Shown: positions 1 to 11,840, counted from the first letter of the stretch. The stretch is DNA of 64,000 bases from Cepaea nemoralis (GCA_014155875.1 JACEFZ010014472.1:62001-126000), one strand, 5' to 3'. Numbers and translations: made by a program. The notes: generated from the letters alone by a model not told the origin.

Positions 1-1
1 T

Positions 2-1477
2 CTGTGTATTGTTGGAAAAGTATTTGCCAGAATTGTTCTGCGCAGACTTCAAGTCCTAGGAGATCAAGTCTACCCCGAATCACAGTGTGGCTTTCGACAG
101 AACCGGTCTACCACTGATATGATATTCTCATTGCGACAAATGCAAGAAAAATGCCGTGAACAGAATCAACCACTGTTTATTGCCTTCATCGACCTCACAA
201 AGGCATTTGATTTGGTCAGTCGTGAGGGTCTGTTCAAGGCACTAAAGAAGATTGGCTGCCCACCAACTCTTCTGTCCATTGTGGAATCGTTCCACACAGG
301 CATGAAGGGTATAATCAAGTTTGATGGTGCAACTTCTGAAGAATTTGAAATCAAGAGTGGAGTTAAGCAAGGTTGTGTACTAGCTCCCACCCTCTTTGGA
401 ATATACTTTTCACTTCTACTGAAATATGCATTTCGTGATCAGGATGGTGGTATATACATTCACTCACGCTCAGATGGCGGCCTCTACAATGCTCAGAGAT
501 TGAAGGCTAAGACCAAAATTAGGAGGGTACTGATCAGAGAGTTGCTTTTTGCAGATGATGCTGCAGTTACGACCCACTCTGAGGAAGAATTGCAATGTCT
601 ACTATCTGCATTCTCCAATGCTTGTTCTGAATTTGGTTTAACAATTAGCAAAAAGAAGACACAGATTATGTCACAAGGTGCACATGAGGTACCATCAATC
701 TTTATTGACGACGCCGAACTAGAGATAGTAGACCATTTTACATATCTAGGATCAGTGGTAAATAGCAAATTATCCCTAGATCAGGAAATCAACATCCGGA
801 TTGGTAAGGCAGCAACAACAATGAACAGGTTAAGAAAAAGAGTCTGGGAGAACAATAAGCTTACTGCCAAAACAAAAGTCCTTGTCTATCAAGCCTGTGT
901 CCTTAGTACTCTTCTCTATGGCAGTGAAACCTGGACAACTTACTCACACCAAGAGAACAATTTAAACAGCTTTCATATGCGGTGTCTGCGAAGAATTCTT
1001 GGTATTAAGTGGCAAGACAAAATCACAAATACTGAAGTATTGGAAAGATCAGGTTGTGTGACAGTTTATTCCATGCTCAGTCTTCGTAGACTTAGATGGA
1101 TAGGACATCTTAGGAGGATGGATGATGGTAGAATACCAAAGGATATCTTTTTTGGTGAATTACAGATGGGTAAGAGATCTCAGGGTCGGCCTCTACTACG
1201 ATACAAAGATGTGTGTAAGCGGGACATGATTGATACAGGCATTGATAATGCACATTGGGAGCAAGTCGCCGCTGAACGTGTTGCATGGAGGGCAAATATC
1301 AGAAATGGAATAAAGTCAAAGGAGAAAATTATTGCAGAAAAGTCACACACCAAGCGTTTGAGACGTAAGATGGTGCATGATGGTGGAAATGACCACGTGT
1401 TCACATGCACCCACTGTGAACGAACATTTACAGCGCAAATTGGCCTTATCAGTCACACTCGCTACCGCCATAGTTAA
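2..1477 (+). CDS. LINE-A reverse transcriptase (C-terminal part, open frame)
   Basis: This is the 3' part of a non-LTR retrotransposon ORF that copies element RNA into DNA at the target site. The frame is already open at the left window edge, so the true start lies outside. RT landmarks in order are FRQNRSTTD near codon 32, the motif A region FIDLTKAFD, the SGVKQGCVLAPTLFG block, the catalytic box LLFADDAA with both aspartates, the YLGSVV block, the thumb/connector WTTYS and RWIGHLRRMDD, and a final C2H2 finger (FTCTHCERTFTAQIGLISH) just before the stop. No frameshift or internal stop is visible over about 490 codons, unlike the other LINE-A copies at 9.5-16.3 kb and 20.9-21.5 kb, so this is the best preserved copy. 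The endonuclease half would lie upstream, outside the window. Confidence 0.9.
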   Translation: MCIVGKVFARIVLRRLQVLGDQVYPESQCGFRQNRSTTDMIFSLRQMQEKCREQNQPLFIAFIDLTKAFDLVSREGLFKALKKIGCPPTLLSIVESFHTGMKGIIKFDGATSEEFEIKSGVKQGCVLAPTLFGIYFSLLLKYAFRDQDGGIYIHSRSDGGLYNAQRLKAKTKIRRVLIRELLFADDAAVTTHSEEELQCLLSAFSNACSEFGLTISKKKTQIMSQGAHEVPSIFIDDAELEIVDHFTYLGSVVNSKLSLDQEINIRIGKAATTMNRLRKRVWENNKLTAKTKVLVYQACVLSTLLYGSETWTTYSHQENNLNSFHMRCLRRILGIKWQDKITNTEVLERSGCVTVYSMLSLRRLRWIGHLRRMDDGRIPKDIFFGELQMGKRSQGRPLLRYKDVCKRDMIDTGIDNAHWEQVAAERVAWRANIRNGIKSKEKIIAEKSHTKRLRRKMVHDGGNDHVFTCTHCERTFTAQIGLISHTRYRHS

Positions 1478-1553
1478 AAGTTATTATGCCTTTTTAAAGC
1501 ACAAACTATCGTCTGTCAAGACGGCAAGGTGCCAAGGTGCCAATGGATCTTGT
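1478..1553 (+). mobile_element. LINE-A 3' UTR with small hairpin
   Basis: A short tail follows the RT stop. It contains a 5-bp hairpin (CGTCT, loop GTCA, AGACG at 1510-1523) and then AGGTGCCAATG. The same hairpin and flank recur in the LINE-A copy at 16280-16305, which marks it as the conserved element end. LINE RTs often recognise such 3' structures; that role here is inference. Confidence 0.7.
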
Positions 1554-2895
1554 CCGAAATGGTACGGATTCTGCTAAAATTAAAATGGTGAAGCGGTTGA
1601 AAAACATACACTAAGAATGGTTCCGTCGCCCTGCTACTGAGTGAGTGCGTGGCTCGACACTGTGAGCTGTGAACTTCTCGTGGAATGCTTTTACATCTGT
1701 TCGCAGTTTGCAGCGAAAACTGTATGTTCGGAACGATGGCGGCTGGCTGTTGCTGGATTGACTGATTTGCCTTTTCGGTTCACGAGTGCATTTTTCAGGA
1801 GACTCCTGGGAGCCGTCTTTGGAGCTATGGAGTTCGTGCTTTGTGCGGCGCTTTCGGCGGGTTGCCTTCGGAATGAGACCGAGCCATATAGGATAAAACC
1901 CGAGCCAATGAAGTCTTTCTGGTGACTGCCGTTTCCATCGACAATGAACTCTATTTCTCGTTGAGGACTTTTGTGTAGGCATTCTGGCGGCGGCATTATG
2001 TACAGTGTACCTGTGCGGGCTGTTGGCTTGCCGATACTCCTGTCTATTCCATTTTTCACATAGGGCAGTGACAAGCATTTTGTGTGATATTCACTGGTAC
2101 AGGAACGGAGCATAATGGGGACGACCCGTTGCCGTGAAGTTGGAACCGCAACTAACTAACACGAAGAATGTAGTTGAGCTCATCATAGAAATACACAGAT
2201 TCAGACAATCTTTGTGGGGGTTGTTTTTACAATACAGAGTAACTTGGAATGATGCTATTCTGTCTGTGGCCAGAGCTGAGCTGACTCCTCGGGTTTCAGT
2301 ACCCTGGTCAAGGTACAAACAGATACCTGGTGCTCATAAGAATTCAGCTACCCCCATCCCACCAGATGGTGAATCCGCCACTACGTAACCTCCCACAGAT
2401 TCGTAAACAAGGACACACACGCAGCAAAGGAGCTGCTTACATGAGAACAATAGTCGCATACTCCTAAATATCTCGTTCATAGTCAAGTTGCTGAGTCACG
2501 CTCTTGCTAGTGTCTGTTTGTGTGTTATTTACTATTAAAATCGTGGGGAAGTCATGGGACAACCAGGATGATTCCATAGATAGATAAAAAGAGGTAACAG
2601 ATAATAAAGCCTACTCTACTCATACATCAAGCATTATGTATACAGCAGTAGATTATCGCCTAGGAGCTGTGATGTCAAATTCAAGAAAATAGTACGAAAG
2701 CACACGGCTCATGAGCTTTTCTGCTAAAACTCTATATGGTGCTTTACAGGCAAGGGCCGAATGGAGATTTAAACTCTTAGTATAATCCCAGTATATTGTA
2801 TTGGGGGAGGGGGGATATAGGGTGGCGAAGACGGAAAATACGATGTCAATTTTAATTATGGTGCGGTAACGAAATAGCGTTACTAATAATGCAAC
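1554..2895. other. No gene recognised; contains dispersed repeat R1
   Basis: Apart from repeat R1 (1777-1928) I see no convincing coding region, RNA gene or element. An 84-codon open frame at 2134-2388 has no recognisable features and is not called. Confidence 0.5.
1777..1928 (+). repeat. Dispersed repeat R1, copy 1
   Basis: This segment (from GGTTCACGAGT to CCAATGAAGT) matches, with many substitutions, the reverse complement of 57615-57770. A shorter part matches the reverse complement of about 27655-27698. No coding content is apparent. It may be part of an unclassified short element or a LINE untranslated region. Confidence 0.6.
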
Positions 2896-2899
2896 GGAT

Positions 2900-4200
2900 T
2901 TTTTTCACAGCGGACAATAAAGGGATGATGATCATCATCATCTTCTTCCACTTTTGCCGTAAAGCATCGTGGGGAGGAATAATTTGCGCTCCAGAGCCCA
3001 ATGAGCGGCACTGGATAGTGTCATTCCGTGTGACTGTACAATGTCTTTGATGTCGTCAATCCATTTTCATCTTAGACGTCCTCCTGTTCTTGTCGCAGAT
3101 GATCTTTGATGTTAGGCCAGTGATGGTAGTTGATGGTGTTGCATTCTAACGACATGGCCAAACCACTTGATCTTGTGTCTTTCAATAAATGTGGCACAAG
3201 ATATTGATCCCACTGTCTGTCTGATAACATCATTTCTTACTCGGTCTCGGATTGTTAAGTTGGCAGCTCTCCTCAGGCATCTCATCTCGCTGGTGTTGAT
3301 TTTGCGAATTTGTGATTTGGATAAAGTCCAAGTTTGAGATTGGTAGCAAAGGGTTGGTGTGAATATGCTGTTTATTATCTGTCGTTTTGCGGACATGGGT
3401 ATGTTTGGATGTTTCAGTAAGGGTGATAGTTGATGTGTAAGTGCACTAGCTTTTTGACATCTGATTTCAATTTCTCTGTCTAATCTGCCATCTTCTGTGA
3501 TCATACTTCCAAGATATTTGAATTCTTTAACTTGTTTCAGAGTTGTGCTGTTTATCTGTATATTTAGTGGACCTGGCGATCTGCTAACTTGCATTACTTC
3601 GGTTTTGGCTGTATTTAATACTCATATTGTATCTGCTGTATGTTGAACTCAGATTATTAATATGATTTTGTAATCTGCCTTCATCGCTGTAAAACAGGAA
3701 CTCGTCGTCTGCAAATAGAAGTTCATTTATTTCCTGTGAATCAGTTGTTTCATCTGGAGTAAAGAGTTCTAAATTTTCTGAATCTGTTCTGTCAAGTCTT
3801 GCTTCTTTGGATATTCTGTCTATGTAGATATTAAGTAGCAGAGGAGAGAGCACACATCACTGTTTCACTCCTGTATTGACTTGAACATATCTGATATACC
3901 TTCTTGTGTTCATACTGCACTTCGGCTCGAGTGATACATGGCTATGATGTTGTCTAGCAATTGTCTTTGTATATCATAGTCTTCAAGGATGGTCCATAAT
4001 CTGTATCTGTCTACTCTATGGAAAGCCTTTTCGTGATATACAAACACAATATCCTCCTGGTCACTATATTCAATAGTTGTTTCACATATTTGTTTAAGTG
4101 TAAATAGTGCATCAGTGCAACATTTACCTTTCCTAAAACCATTGTATACTTTGCTTAACCGTTGTTCAACTATGGGTCTAGCTCTTTATTCTAATAGTTA
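2900..4200 (-). pseudogene. LINE-B reverse transcriptase fragment, copy 1
   Basis: Read on the minus strand this is a 5'-truncated RT with several frame breaks. From about 4190 downward come a YNGFRKGKCCTDA block, a motif A relic (VYHEKAFHRVDR), the catalytic ELLFADDEFLFY box (3700-3730), then FKYLGSMITEDGRLDREIE, LCYQSQTWTLS and IKWFGHVVRMQ. Its 3' end is a short ATG-repeat tail near 2925-2945. Stops and frameshifts lie around 3600 and 3890. A second copy of the family is at 19208-20895 on the plus strand. The family belongs to the endonuclease/RT LINEs; I cannot name the clade from this fragment. Confidence 0.85.
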
Positions 4201-5260
4201 CTGAGGTTGACGCACAAACTGATCACCGGAATGTCATCCCGAAATCAAGCACCAGTAACATCACTTGACACGTAATCTGGTGAAACAACTTTGATCTATG
4301 AGCAGCTGCAATTACACCTTTTGTTTGTGGCATGCACTTATGATATCCCATGTCTACTGACGTGAACTTTAAGGTGAAGGCAGCAATTAGCACGATGGGA
4401 CCTGTTCGACTACGGGAAGAGAGAAATTGCCAGACATTATCCATATGTTGTAGATGTGAATGTTTATATGCACGGATATGTTTTTATATGTATAGATCTT
4501 TTAAACTAGACATTTTTGATAATCCATTTCAAGCTCCCAACATAGCACCGGGTTACATGAATGATAATATTCAGTGACAATGAGGAGGCACTTGTTGGGG
4601 TAAAGACTTACACTCGCACAGAAAACTGTCTCCGTTGATTCTAGGCAGTATCTGACCTGCATGCTTGAAGTCATGCCACCAGGACCAATATCAGTTATGT
4701 ATTGTTTCATGCATATGGATATAACATCTCCTTTCATACGACTATCATCATCTCGAAAACATCATAGATAATTGACAGATAATAAATTCACCAGTAGTTG
4801 GTTTTAAATCATAGTTCTATCTTATTTTCCAAGTGTACGTAATTGTACATGGGTACATAATAAGTACTTGATATTTGTGGGGGAATTATATTAACCAGGG
4901 TGTGGAGATTGTCAAGAAGGATACCTCCCCTGCCTAGTAGTCACTTAAAAGATATAAACCAAAGTATCTAACCTTCTCCTTCCCACGCCTCGGGAATACC
5001 AAGTCCAGCTATCTTTATATTATAACGAAATCAAAATCAAATCAAATCAACTTTATTAGGGTCACAAATTGGGCGCGCAGGCCCGTCTTACATTCGGCCC
5101 TTCCAATCACTCGTCTTTCGTTCATCAAGAGCATTATACATTTACATAGGAAGAAAAATAAACATTGTGAAATGAATGTTGTAAACATAAACAAGGCTAA
5201 ACATGGAGAAAAATGTGTACATAAAAAGTATGTGACGTAAAAGTAGTGATGCCAGCGCGT
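4201..5260. other. No gene seen
   Basis: Open frames here are short, overlap on both strands and show no recognisable motif. I see no element termini. Confidence 0.4.
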
Positions 5261-5300
5261 CACACACACACACACACACACACACACCACACACACACTC
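5261..5300. repeat. (CA)n microsatellite
   Basis: An almost pure CA run with one interruption, directly abutting the 20-bp minisatellite. Confidence 0.95.
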
Positions 5301-6320
5301 TCTCTCTCTTTCATTCACTCTCACTCTCACTCATTCACGCTCACTCATTCACTCTCCCGCTCACTCATTCACTCTCCCGCTCACTCATTCACTCTCACGC
5401 TCACTCATTCTGTCTCTCCCGCTCACTCATTCACTCTCCCGCTCACTCATTCACTCTCCCGCTCACTCATTCACTCTCCCGTTCAATCATTCACTCTCCC
5501 GCTCACTCATTCACTCTCACGCTCACTCATTCACTGTCCCGCTCACTCATTCACTCTGCCGCTCACTCATTCACTCTCACGCTCACTCATTCACTCTCAC
5601 GCTCAATCATTCACTCTCCCGCTCACTGATTCACTCTCACGCTCACTCATTCACTCTCACGCTCACTCATTCCTTCTCACGCTCACTCATTCACTCTCAC
5701 TCATTCACTCTCACGCTCACTCAATCACTCTCACGCTCACTCATTCACTCTCACGCTCACTCATTCACTCTCACGCTCACTCATTCACTCTCCCGCTCAA
5801 CCATTCACTCTCCCGCTCACTCATTCACTCTCACTAATTCACTCTCCCGCTCACCCATTCACTCTTCCGCTCACTCATTCACTCTCCCGCTCACTCATTC
5901 ACTCTCACGCTCACTCATTCACTCTCACTCATTCACTCTCACTCATTCACTCACACTCATTCACTCCCACACACAGACACTCTCACTCATTCACTCTCCA
6001 GCTCACTCATTCGCTCTCACGCTCACTCATTCACTCTCCCGCTCACTCATTCACCCTCACGCTCAGTCATTTACTCTCACGCTCACTCATTCACTCTCCC
6101 GCTCATTCATTCACTCTCACTCATTCACTCTCCCGCTCACTCATTCACTCTCACGCTCAATCATTCACTCTCCCGCTCACTCATTCACTCTCACGCTCAC
6201 TCATTCACTCTCACGCTCACTCATTCACTCTCACGCTCACTCATTCACTCTCACGCTCACTCATTCACTCTCACGCTCACTCATTCTGTCTCTCATTCAC
6301 ACTCACTCACTCTCTCACTC
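5301..6320. repeat. 20-bp minisatellite array, about 1 kb
   Basis: Tandem copies of a 20-bp unit, CTCACTCATTCACTCTCACG, with a common CCCG variant at the end. There are roughly 45-50 units, some shortened to 10-12 bp (TCACTCATTCACTC). Long open frames across it are a trivial result of the period and are not genes. Confidence 0.95.
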
Positions 6321-6461
6321 AAACTACAGTAATGAACATAAGTTTAGATTATACATGATAAAATCAAATGGTATTTAACTTATAATATGACAGATGAGAA
6401 TACACAAACATATGGATTCGCGTGTTACATAACATGCGTGTTACATGACATGCATCTGCTC

Positions 6462-6462
<1 letters not shown>

Positions 6463-6544
<82 letters not shown>

Positions 6545-6553
6545 TCTCTCTCT
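6463..6553. repeat. (CT)n microsatellite
   Basis: About 45 nearly uninterrupted CT dinucleotides. Confidence 0.95.
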
Positions 6554-6804
6554 GTATTCTTTCATATACACACACTCACACGCATGCGTACGCCATTTCT
6601 AGCTGTGTGTTTGTGTATCCATGGACTTCGTCTTTGATCAGCCTATACAAGACATGTGTCCTGAGTTTTCTCTCTGGGATCTAGGGTATAAGGGATCTGA
6701 ACCTGCACCTAGAACTAAACATCTTTGTGATAAACATAGACAACTGACATATATGACGGCACGTCCGGGAAATACTTCGAAACATTTCTGAATATCGGTT
6801 GTCT

Positions 6805-6950
6805 GTCCGGTGTCTCATATGGTAAAGTCTATAGAGAACTGCAGTGATAATGTCATGGTCTCGGAGGGACGAGGGTTCGAGGCCTGGGTTGTTGCCGGTC
6901 AACTGAGGCAACGATTGTAAACCTATTCCTCCATGCATTCAGGCCAACAT
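6805..6950 (+). repeat. Possible tRNA-derived SINE head
   Basis: A GGGTTCGAGGCC segment fits the pol III B-box consensus (GWTCRANNC) and TGGTAAAGTCT upstream is one base off an A box. Spacing is tRNA-like, but the rest of the element was not delimited. Confidence 0.35.
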
Positions 6951-7033
6951 AATATGATGGTCCTGTCACATCAAAGAGCAAAAGCAGGAATCTGCTTCGG
7001 AACAAGTTTATTTTAATTTTATCAGCCGTTGAA

Positions 7034-7035
7034 AT

Positions 7036-7119
<84 letters not shown>

Positions 7120-7120
7120 T
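7034..7120. repeat. (TTTC)n microsatellite
   Basis: A pure tetranucleotide run of about 22 units. Confidence 0.97.
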
Positions 7121-7601
7121 CATTAAATTATTTCTTTCGTTCCATCTTCGTGTATGCCTTCGTTTTTATTTGTTTATTCATATCAACATTGTCACCTCTG
7201 TCTGTGTGCCATTTAACTATATCTTAAGTTGAGAGTTCCGTTGAAGGTCTCTGAATTGGCCTCGCACAGAGTTACGTACATCGTCTATGTTTGAACTATC
7301 TAAATGGCGATGCAGTTTGAAGGATGCATTTGACAGTTGTTTTCTTTTTGTTATCCATCATGGTTTCTATGTGTTTCTATACCATCAAGAACATTTTCCT
7401 ACCGGCCGTGTGAGTATTTCATGGAAACCTACCCGAGGCGAAGATGTTCATAAATAGACAACTTACGTAACTAAACTGCTTTTTGTCCAGTATTAACCAA
7501 GCGATTGGCTTCCTTCTGTATTGAACGAGCAATTAACTCTTAAAGCACTGTCACATATTGATATATGTTAACAATCTTTTATGGTTTATGTTTGCATTTA
7601 G

Positions 7602-8190
7602 ATAAAGAGCATCGTCACTCCTCAACAAACGACTGTGATACTCGTCTTTGTCTTCATCGTCTTCACGTTTAGCTCTGCTCCCATATATGCCGTCAACAGC
7701 TTGGGAATGAGATTTTCGACCACAAGAAACAAAACTACGTTTGGACTGATATTTCATCCTTACAGAAACCAGGTGGACATAATTGCTTTGTCGGTTAATA
7801 ACTTTGTTATTCCTTTTTGCATGTATGTGATTATCATAGTGTGTACGATAATTCTTTCACTCCAGTTACTTAGAAATACTCAGTGGAGAAACACCACTGT
7901 CACCATGACTCATGCTGTAAAGTTCTCTAACCGTAACCAGAAAGTAGCAAAGATGGTTAGCATAATTTCTATATTATATATTATTTGTTTTGCACCAACG
8001 ACATCTTTGATGGTTGCAATTGCATTTTAGCAGTCGTTCTTCGTAAACGGTAAAAATGTTCATATTAGTGAATTAGTAAGCGGGTTTACCTACGTGATGG
8101 AATCTGTGAATTCTTCAATGAATATCTTTGTTTATCACAGCATGAGTAGTAAATACAGGGATACTTTTCGCAAATATTTTTGGTAATCAA
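7602..8190 (+). pseudogene. Chemosensory-type GPCR, last-exon pseudogene (third copy)
   Basis: This corresponds to exon 3 (TM4-TM7) of the GPCR genes at 22.4-30.2 kb and 45.7-53.2 kb. It keeps the intron acceptor (TTTGCATTTAG, AG at 7600-7601) and the IKSI start. It also keeps FSSAPIYAVN, the TM5 VNNFVIPF segment, the TM6 RNQKVAKMVSII segment and a TM7 relic SMNIFVYHSMSSKYRDTF. It is broken: a TAG at 8029-8031 replaces a conserved Asp codon and the C-terminal tail is frameshifted after the RDTFRK region. Intron sequence upstream (about 7440-7601) and 3' flank (to about 8470) also match the intact genes, so this came from a genomic duplication and not a retrocopy. Exons 1 and 2 are not present nearby. 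Confidence 0.85.
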
Positions 8191-8469
8191 TCATGATCTC
8201 AAGAAATATGACTGAAACGGCATTACCGATCACAGGGAACTATAATTGAATTCATTGCATGCACACAATCGCACAAGCAATGCCAAACGTTTTTATGTTT
8301 CAGATTTAAAAAAAAAATTTGCAATGAGAACAGGCTTATAAATACACAGTTATATGTTCTTCATGTATAGGCGTCGCATACCATGTTTGAATAAACTTTA
8401 ATCAAACCGAACATCGTCAAGCTGGGGTTAAAATACTGCCTGGTCCGATATGGACGATATCACACATGT

Positions 8470-9295
8470 CATTAATTGTTATACAGAATAAGCGCACATA
8501 CACAATATTATAACACCAAGGAGACACCTATGATAATTCCCACACTTATTCTCCGAAGTCGGAGAGTGTCTGCCTGTACGGCGAGAAACCACCAGTCTGC
8601 ACACCAATATGCCAGACATGGGACAACGGATACTCACGCAAACCTCAGGTCCTGTACGAAATCACACTGATGTTGGACAACAGGATGCCTTCATACGACA
8701 TACAGAACTTCACGTTGGAGCTCAAGCCAACGAACACAAGCAAGCAAGCAAGCAATTCCAACACTTAAAAAACCAATATGCCAATATGTCTGGACCAGTT
8801 ATAAAATTGCACTGCACACATTATCTGGTCTCAAAATATTAGAAATAACCTACTCCTAAAAGTGAAAACAGTTAAAATACTACACTTTGTTCTAAATCTT
8901 CAACTAATGAAGTGCTAATCTAATACACCAACTAACGCTAATCAATAACACCACATAAAGCACACGAAAGAAGTGAATGCTTGGATATCAATATATGTTG
9001 TTAACCGTGTTCATTTTGACGTGGTGCACTCAGTCGGTCGTAGCTTCCAGCGGTAATTTATCAAGGATTCGCAAACACTGCTCAGCTAGTAATGTCTCTT
9101 TTATCTCCTGGGAGCCGACTGGTGTTAGATGTACGATACCAGTCCTTCTGGTTCTTTTAATCTTCACCTTTTGTGAGCTTAGTTGATAAAAAATAGTCGG
9201 ATATTGCTCAGTTTGGAGTTTGGCTGTTAAATCATGTTGAATTACCCTGTAATGGTTGTCACTGTTAATTCGTTTACACACGCATACACACGCTC
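8470..9295. other. No gene; holds dispersed repeat R2
   Basis: The only recognisable item is the repeat at 8625-8760. The rest is AT-rich sequence with no supported gene. Confidence 0.4.
8625..8760 (+). repeat. Dispersed repeat R2 with coding-like stretch, copy 1
   Basis: This matches the reverse complement of 40735-40868. Both copies can be read as a shared peptide containing TLMLDNRMPS and LELKPTNTSKQAS and end in a short CAAG-type tandem. It may be the 3' end of an unidentified element. Confidence 0.55.
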
Positions 9296-9299
9296 AGAC

Positions 9300-9450
<151 letters not shown>

Positions 9451-10204
9451 CACTATAGTCAGGTCTTAGCCAGATATGACTGAGCTACCGTTTGACAGTA
9501 GACGGGACTACCTGCTTTCTGTTAGCGCCGATCGTTGGGCAGCGCTTAACAAACCCGACACCCCACATTGTGCCTACGGCCTCGGGCGAAAGAGCGAAAT
9601 TGGGAGGGTACAAGCCTTATCCTGGTGCGAGGAAATGCAACCCAAAGACAAAATAGTCATGGTAGGGCAGACCAGGCCCTAAGCCTTGGTTGGCAGCTGG
9701 TCTAGGATCGAAGCTCCGACAGGCGGACAGTTAGAGCATTGCTTTGCTGATCCGGCAGCTTCTGCAGCTTGTCTTGTTCCAGATGTATAGGTTTTAACTT
9801 TCCTCTGGAGTGAACTAGGCAGGCCGAGAGAGGGATCATGCTGCATGGCCAACACATGGTTTCTTTTTTTTAGTCCAGGCTTTGTGCTGTGGAGAGGCAA
9901 TAACTCCATCCCTGGTCTTAACCGGTCTCGGAATCAAAGCGAGAGGTAACTGTTACTGGTTATAAGTCCTTGTCAGTTGGCGTAGACATGGGGCGCTACG
10001 CGTTACCTCTGGCGGTGGGAGACACCTACAGGTGTCACTGATCAGCTACCGCCCGCCTCAAGCTGGGCAGCCCCTGGCCAATTGGGTGCTGATCTGCCAC
10101 AGCCTGCCTGCTGCAATGGGTGCTTGGGGCTAGGATAATATCTGAATCGCAGGCTGTAAAACCAATGCACCAGGTACTAATAAAAAGAATAATTGAAACC
10201 TCAA

Positions 10205-11196
10205 GCTACGGCTTGCAACCTGGAATGTAAGAACCATGTGTCCAGGATTTTCCACTGACATGACAAATATTGACGATGTGAGAAAAACGGATGTGATTGA
10301 TGCTGAACTCAATAGTCTTAACATTGATATTGCTGGCCTGCAGGAGACTCGCCTCGCTGAGGAAGGGTCACTCAGGGAAATCAATTACACCTTTTTTTTG
10401 GAAGGGTAGAGGCAGAAAAAAGGCAACATGGTGTGGGCTTTGCAGTGAAAAATTCGCTACTGGGAATGATTGATATCCCAGCTGGAGGTAATGAAAGATT
10501 ATTAACCCTGCGCTTGGCAACCTCTTGTGGATTTGCCATCATTATCACTGCATATGCACCGACACTCGCTTCCTCTGATGATGTGAAGGATACGTTCTAT
10601 GAGCAGCTAGACTCTGTGATGAAAGCAGTTCCAAAATCCGACTACATTTATAGGCTCGGTGATTTCAATGCTCGTGTGGGCAAGGACTCGAGTTCATGGC
10701 CAGTGTGCCTTGGAAAATACAACATCGGTCGCATGAATGAAAATAGGCACAGGCTGCTGGAGCATTGCACTAGAAATGACCTATGTATTACAAACCCCTG
10801 TTTTAAAACAAAAGAGCTGCATAAAACATCCAAAATCCTGCCATTGGCATCAGCTGGACTTCATTATCACACGGAGACAACATCTGAACCATACATCATT
10901 AACTCGAAGTTACCACAGTGCTGACTGTGATACCGATCATTCTTTGGTTGTTGCAAGGGTTAGACTGAGACCAAAGAGAATCTACACAGCTAAACACAAA
11001 TCTAGCCCAGGATTAATATTATTAACACTCACGATCCTGGAAAGTGCTTTGAATTCCAACAGCAACTTGAAGACGCTTTCACTGATACATCAGAAAATTG
11101 TATAGTAAATGATAAATGGAGTAAACTTAAGGAAACTATTTATAAAACAGCGGTAGGGGTTTACGGCACTGTGGATCATAAGAGGCAGGACTGGTT
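10205..11196 (+). pseudogene. LINE-A endonuclease domain (frameshifted)
   Basis: This is the exonuclease-endonuclease-phosphatase fold that nicks target DNA in LINE retrotransposition. Visible motifs in order are LATWNVRTMCPGF, LQETRLAEEGS (catalytic Glu), a YIYRLGDFNARVGKD motif (Asp-x-Asn), WHQLDFIITRR and SADCDTDHSLV (terminal Asp-His). At least two frameshifts, near 10395 (T-run) and 10830, break the frame, so it cannot be translated as one protein. It ends where the solo-LTR-like insertion begins, inside the QDWF codons. Confidence 0.85.
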
Positions 11197-11840
11197 TGCC
11201 TCGGAGTAGATCCCTATCAGCTATGTCGTAATACAAGCTATTAAAATATATCAGAGATATTATTCAAGTTTGGCTCGTCCCAGTAATACGAATGCTCAAA
11301 GTCAAAAGAAACTTGGCAACGGAATACAGACGCGGCTCCGGTGACAAGTTGACACAACACTTTTTTATTGGATGTATCAACATGAGTTCATACAAATTCA
11401 TCGTCTCTATAGGGCATCCTTGCCACAGGACTAACACCTACTCGGGGCATCTAGAATTGCTATGATCAATGTCTCTAACCTTCACCTCAGCGCCCAGCCT
11501 GTTTCATTCCGCTGTTCTTTCGATCCGTGTCGTTAGATTCCTGGTAAATTCCTCTCGCTTTTGGGTCCACGGTTGTTCGATCTCAGCAATTGACTCCTCC
11601 TGTCGTCCACTTGAATACTGAATACACTTGCATGAAAATATCCACTTACGCCACGAATTTGACTCCACACAAGAAACACACTGTTTTTGAAGACGGTACC
11701 ACAGCGTATCCTTGTTTGTTGTCCTCTGGCGTATCTCATCTTCTTAGTTTCCTTGTGCACTGTATAGTTCGGTGCATACTTTAGGAAAAATCCCTTTCAC
11801 CTTTCTTTGTCTGTTGTGTGTCAGTGCTTGCTATCTGGCA
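11197..11840 (-). mobile_element. 644-bp solo LTR-like insertion
   Basis: The insertion begins TGCC and ends GGCA (inverted TGCC/GGCA) and is flanked by TGGTT on both sides (11192-11196 and 11841-11845), as expected for LTR retrotransposon integration. Removing it with one duplicate restores LINE-A codons. On the minus strand there is a polyadenylation-type AATAAA (near 11350), so the LTR probably reads minus. No internal coding region is present, which fits recombination to a solo LTR. Confidence 0.75.

Noticed and set aside
5246..5629. Open frame of 127 codons rich in His, Ser and Leu
   Set aside because: It is a reading of the 20-bp minisatellite, whose period keeps some frames open. No gene.
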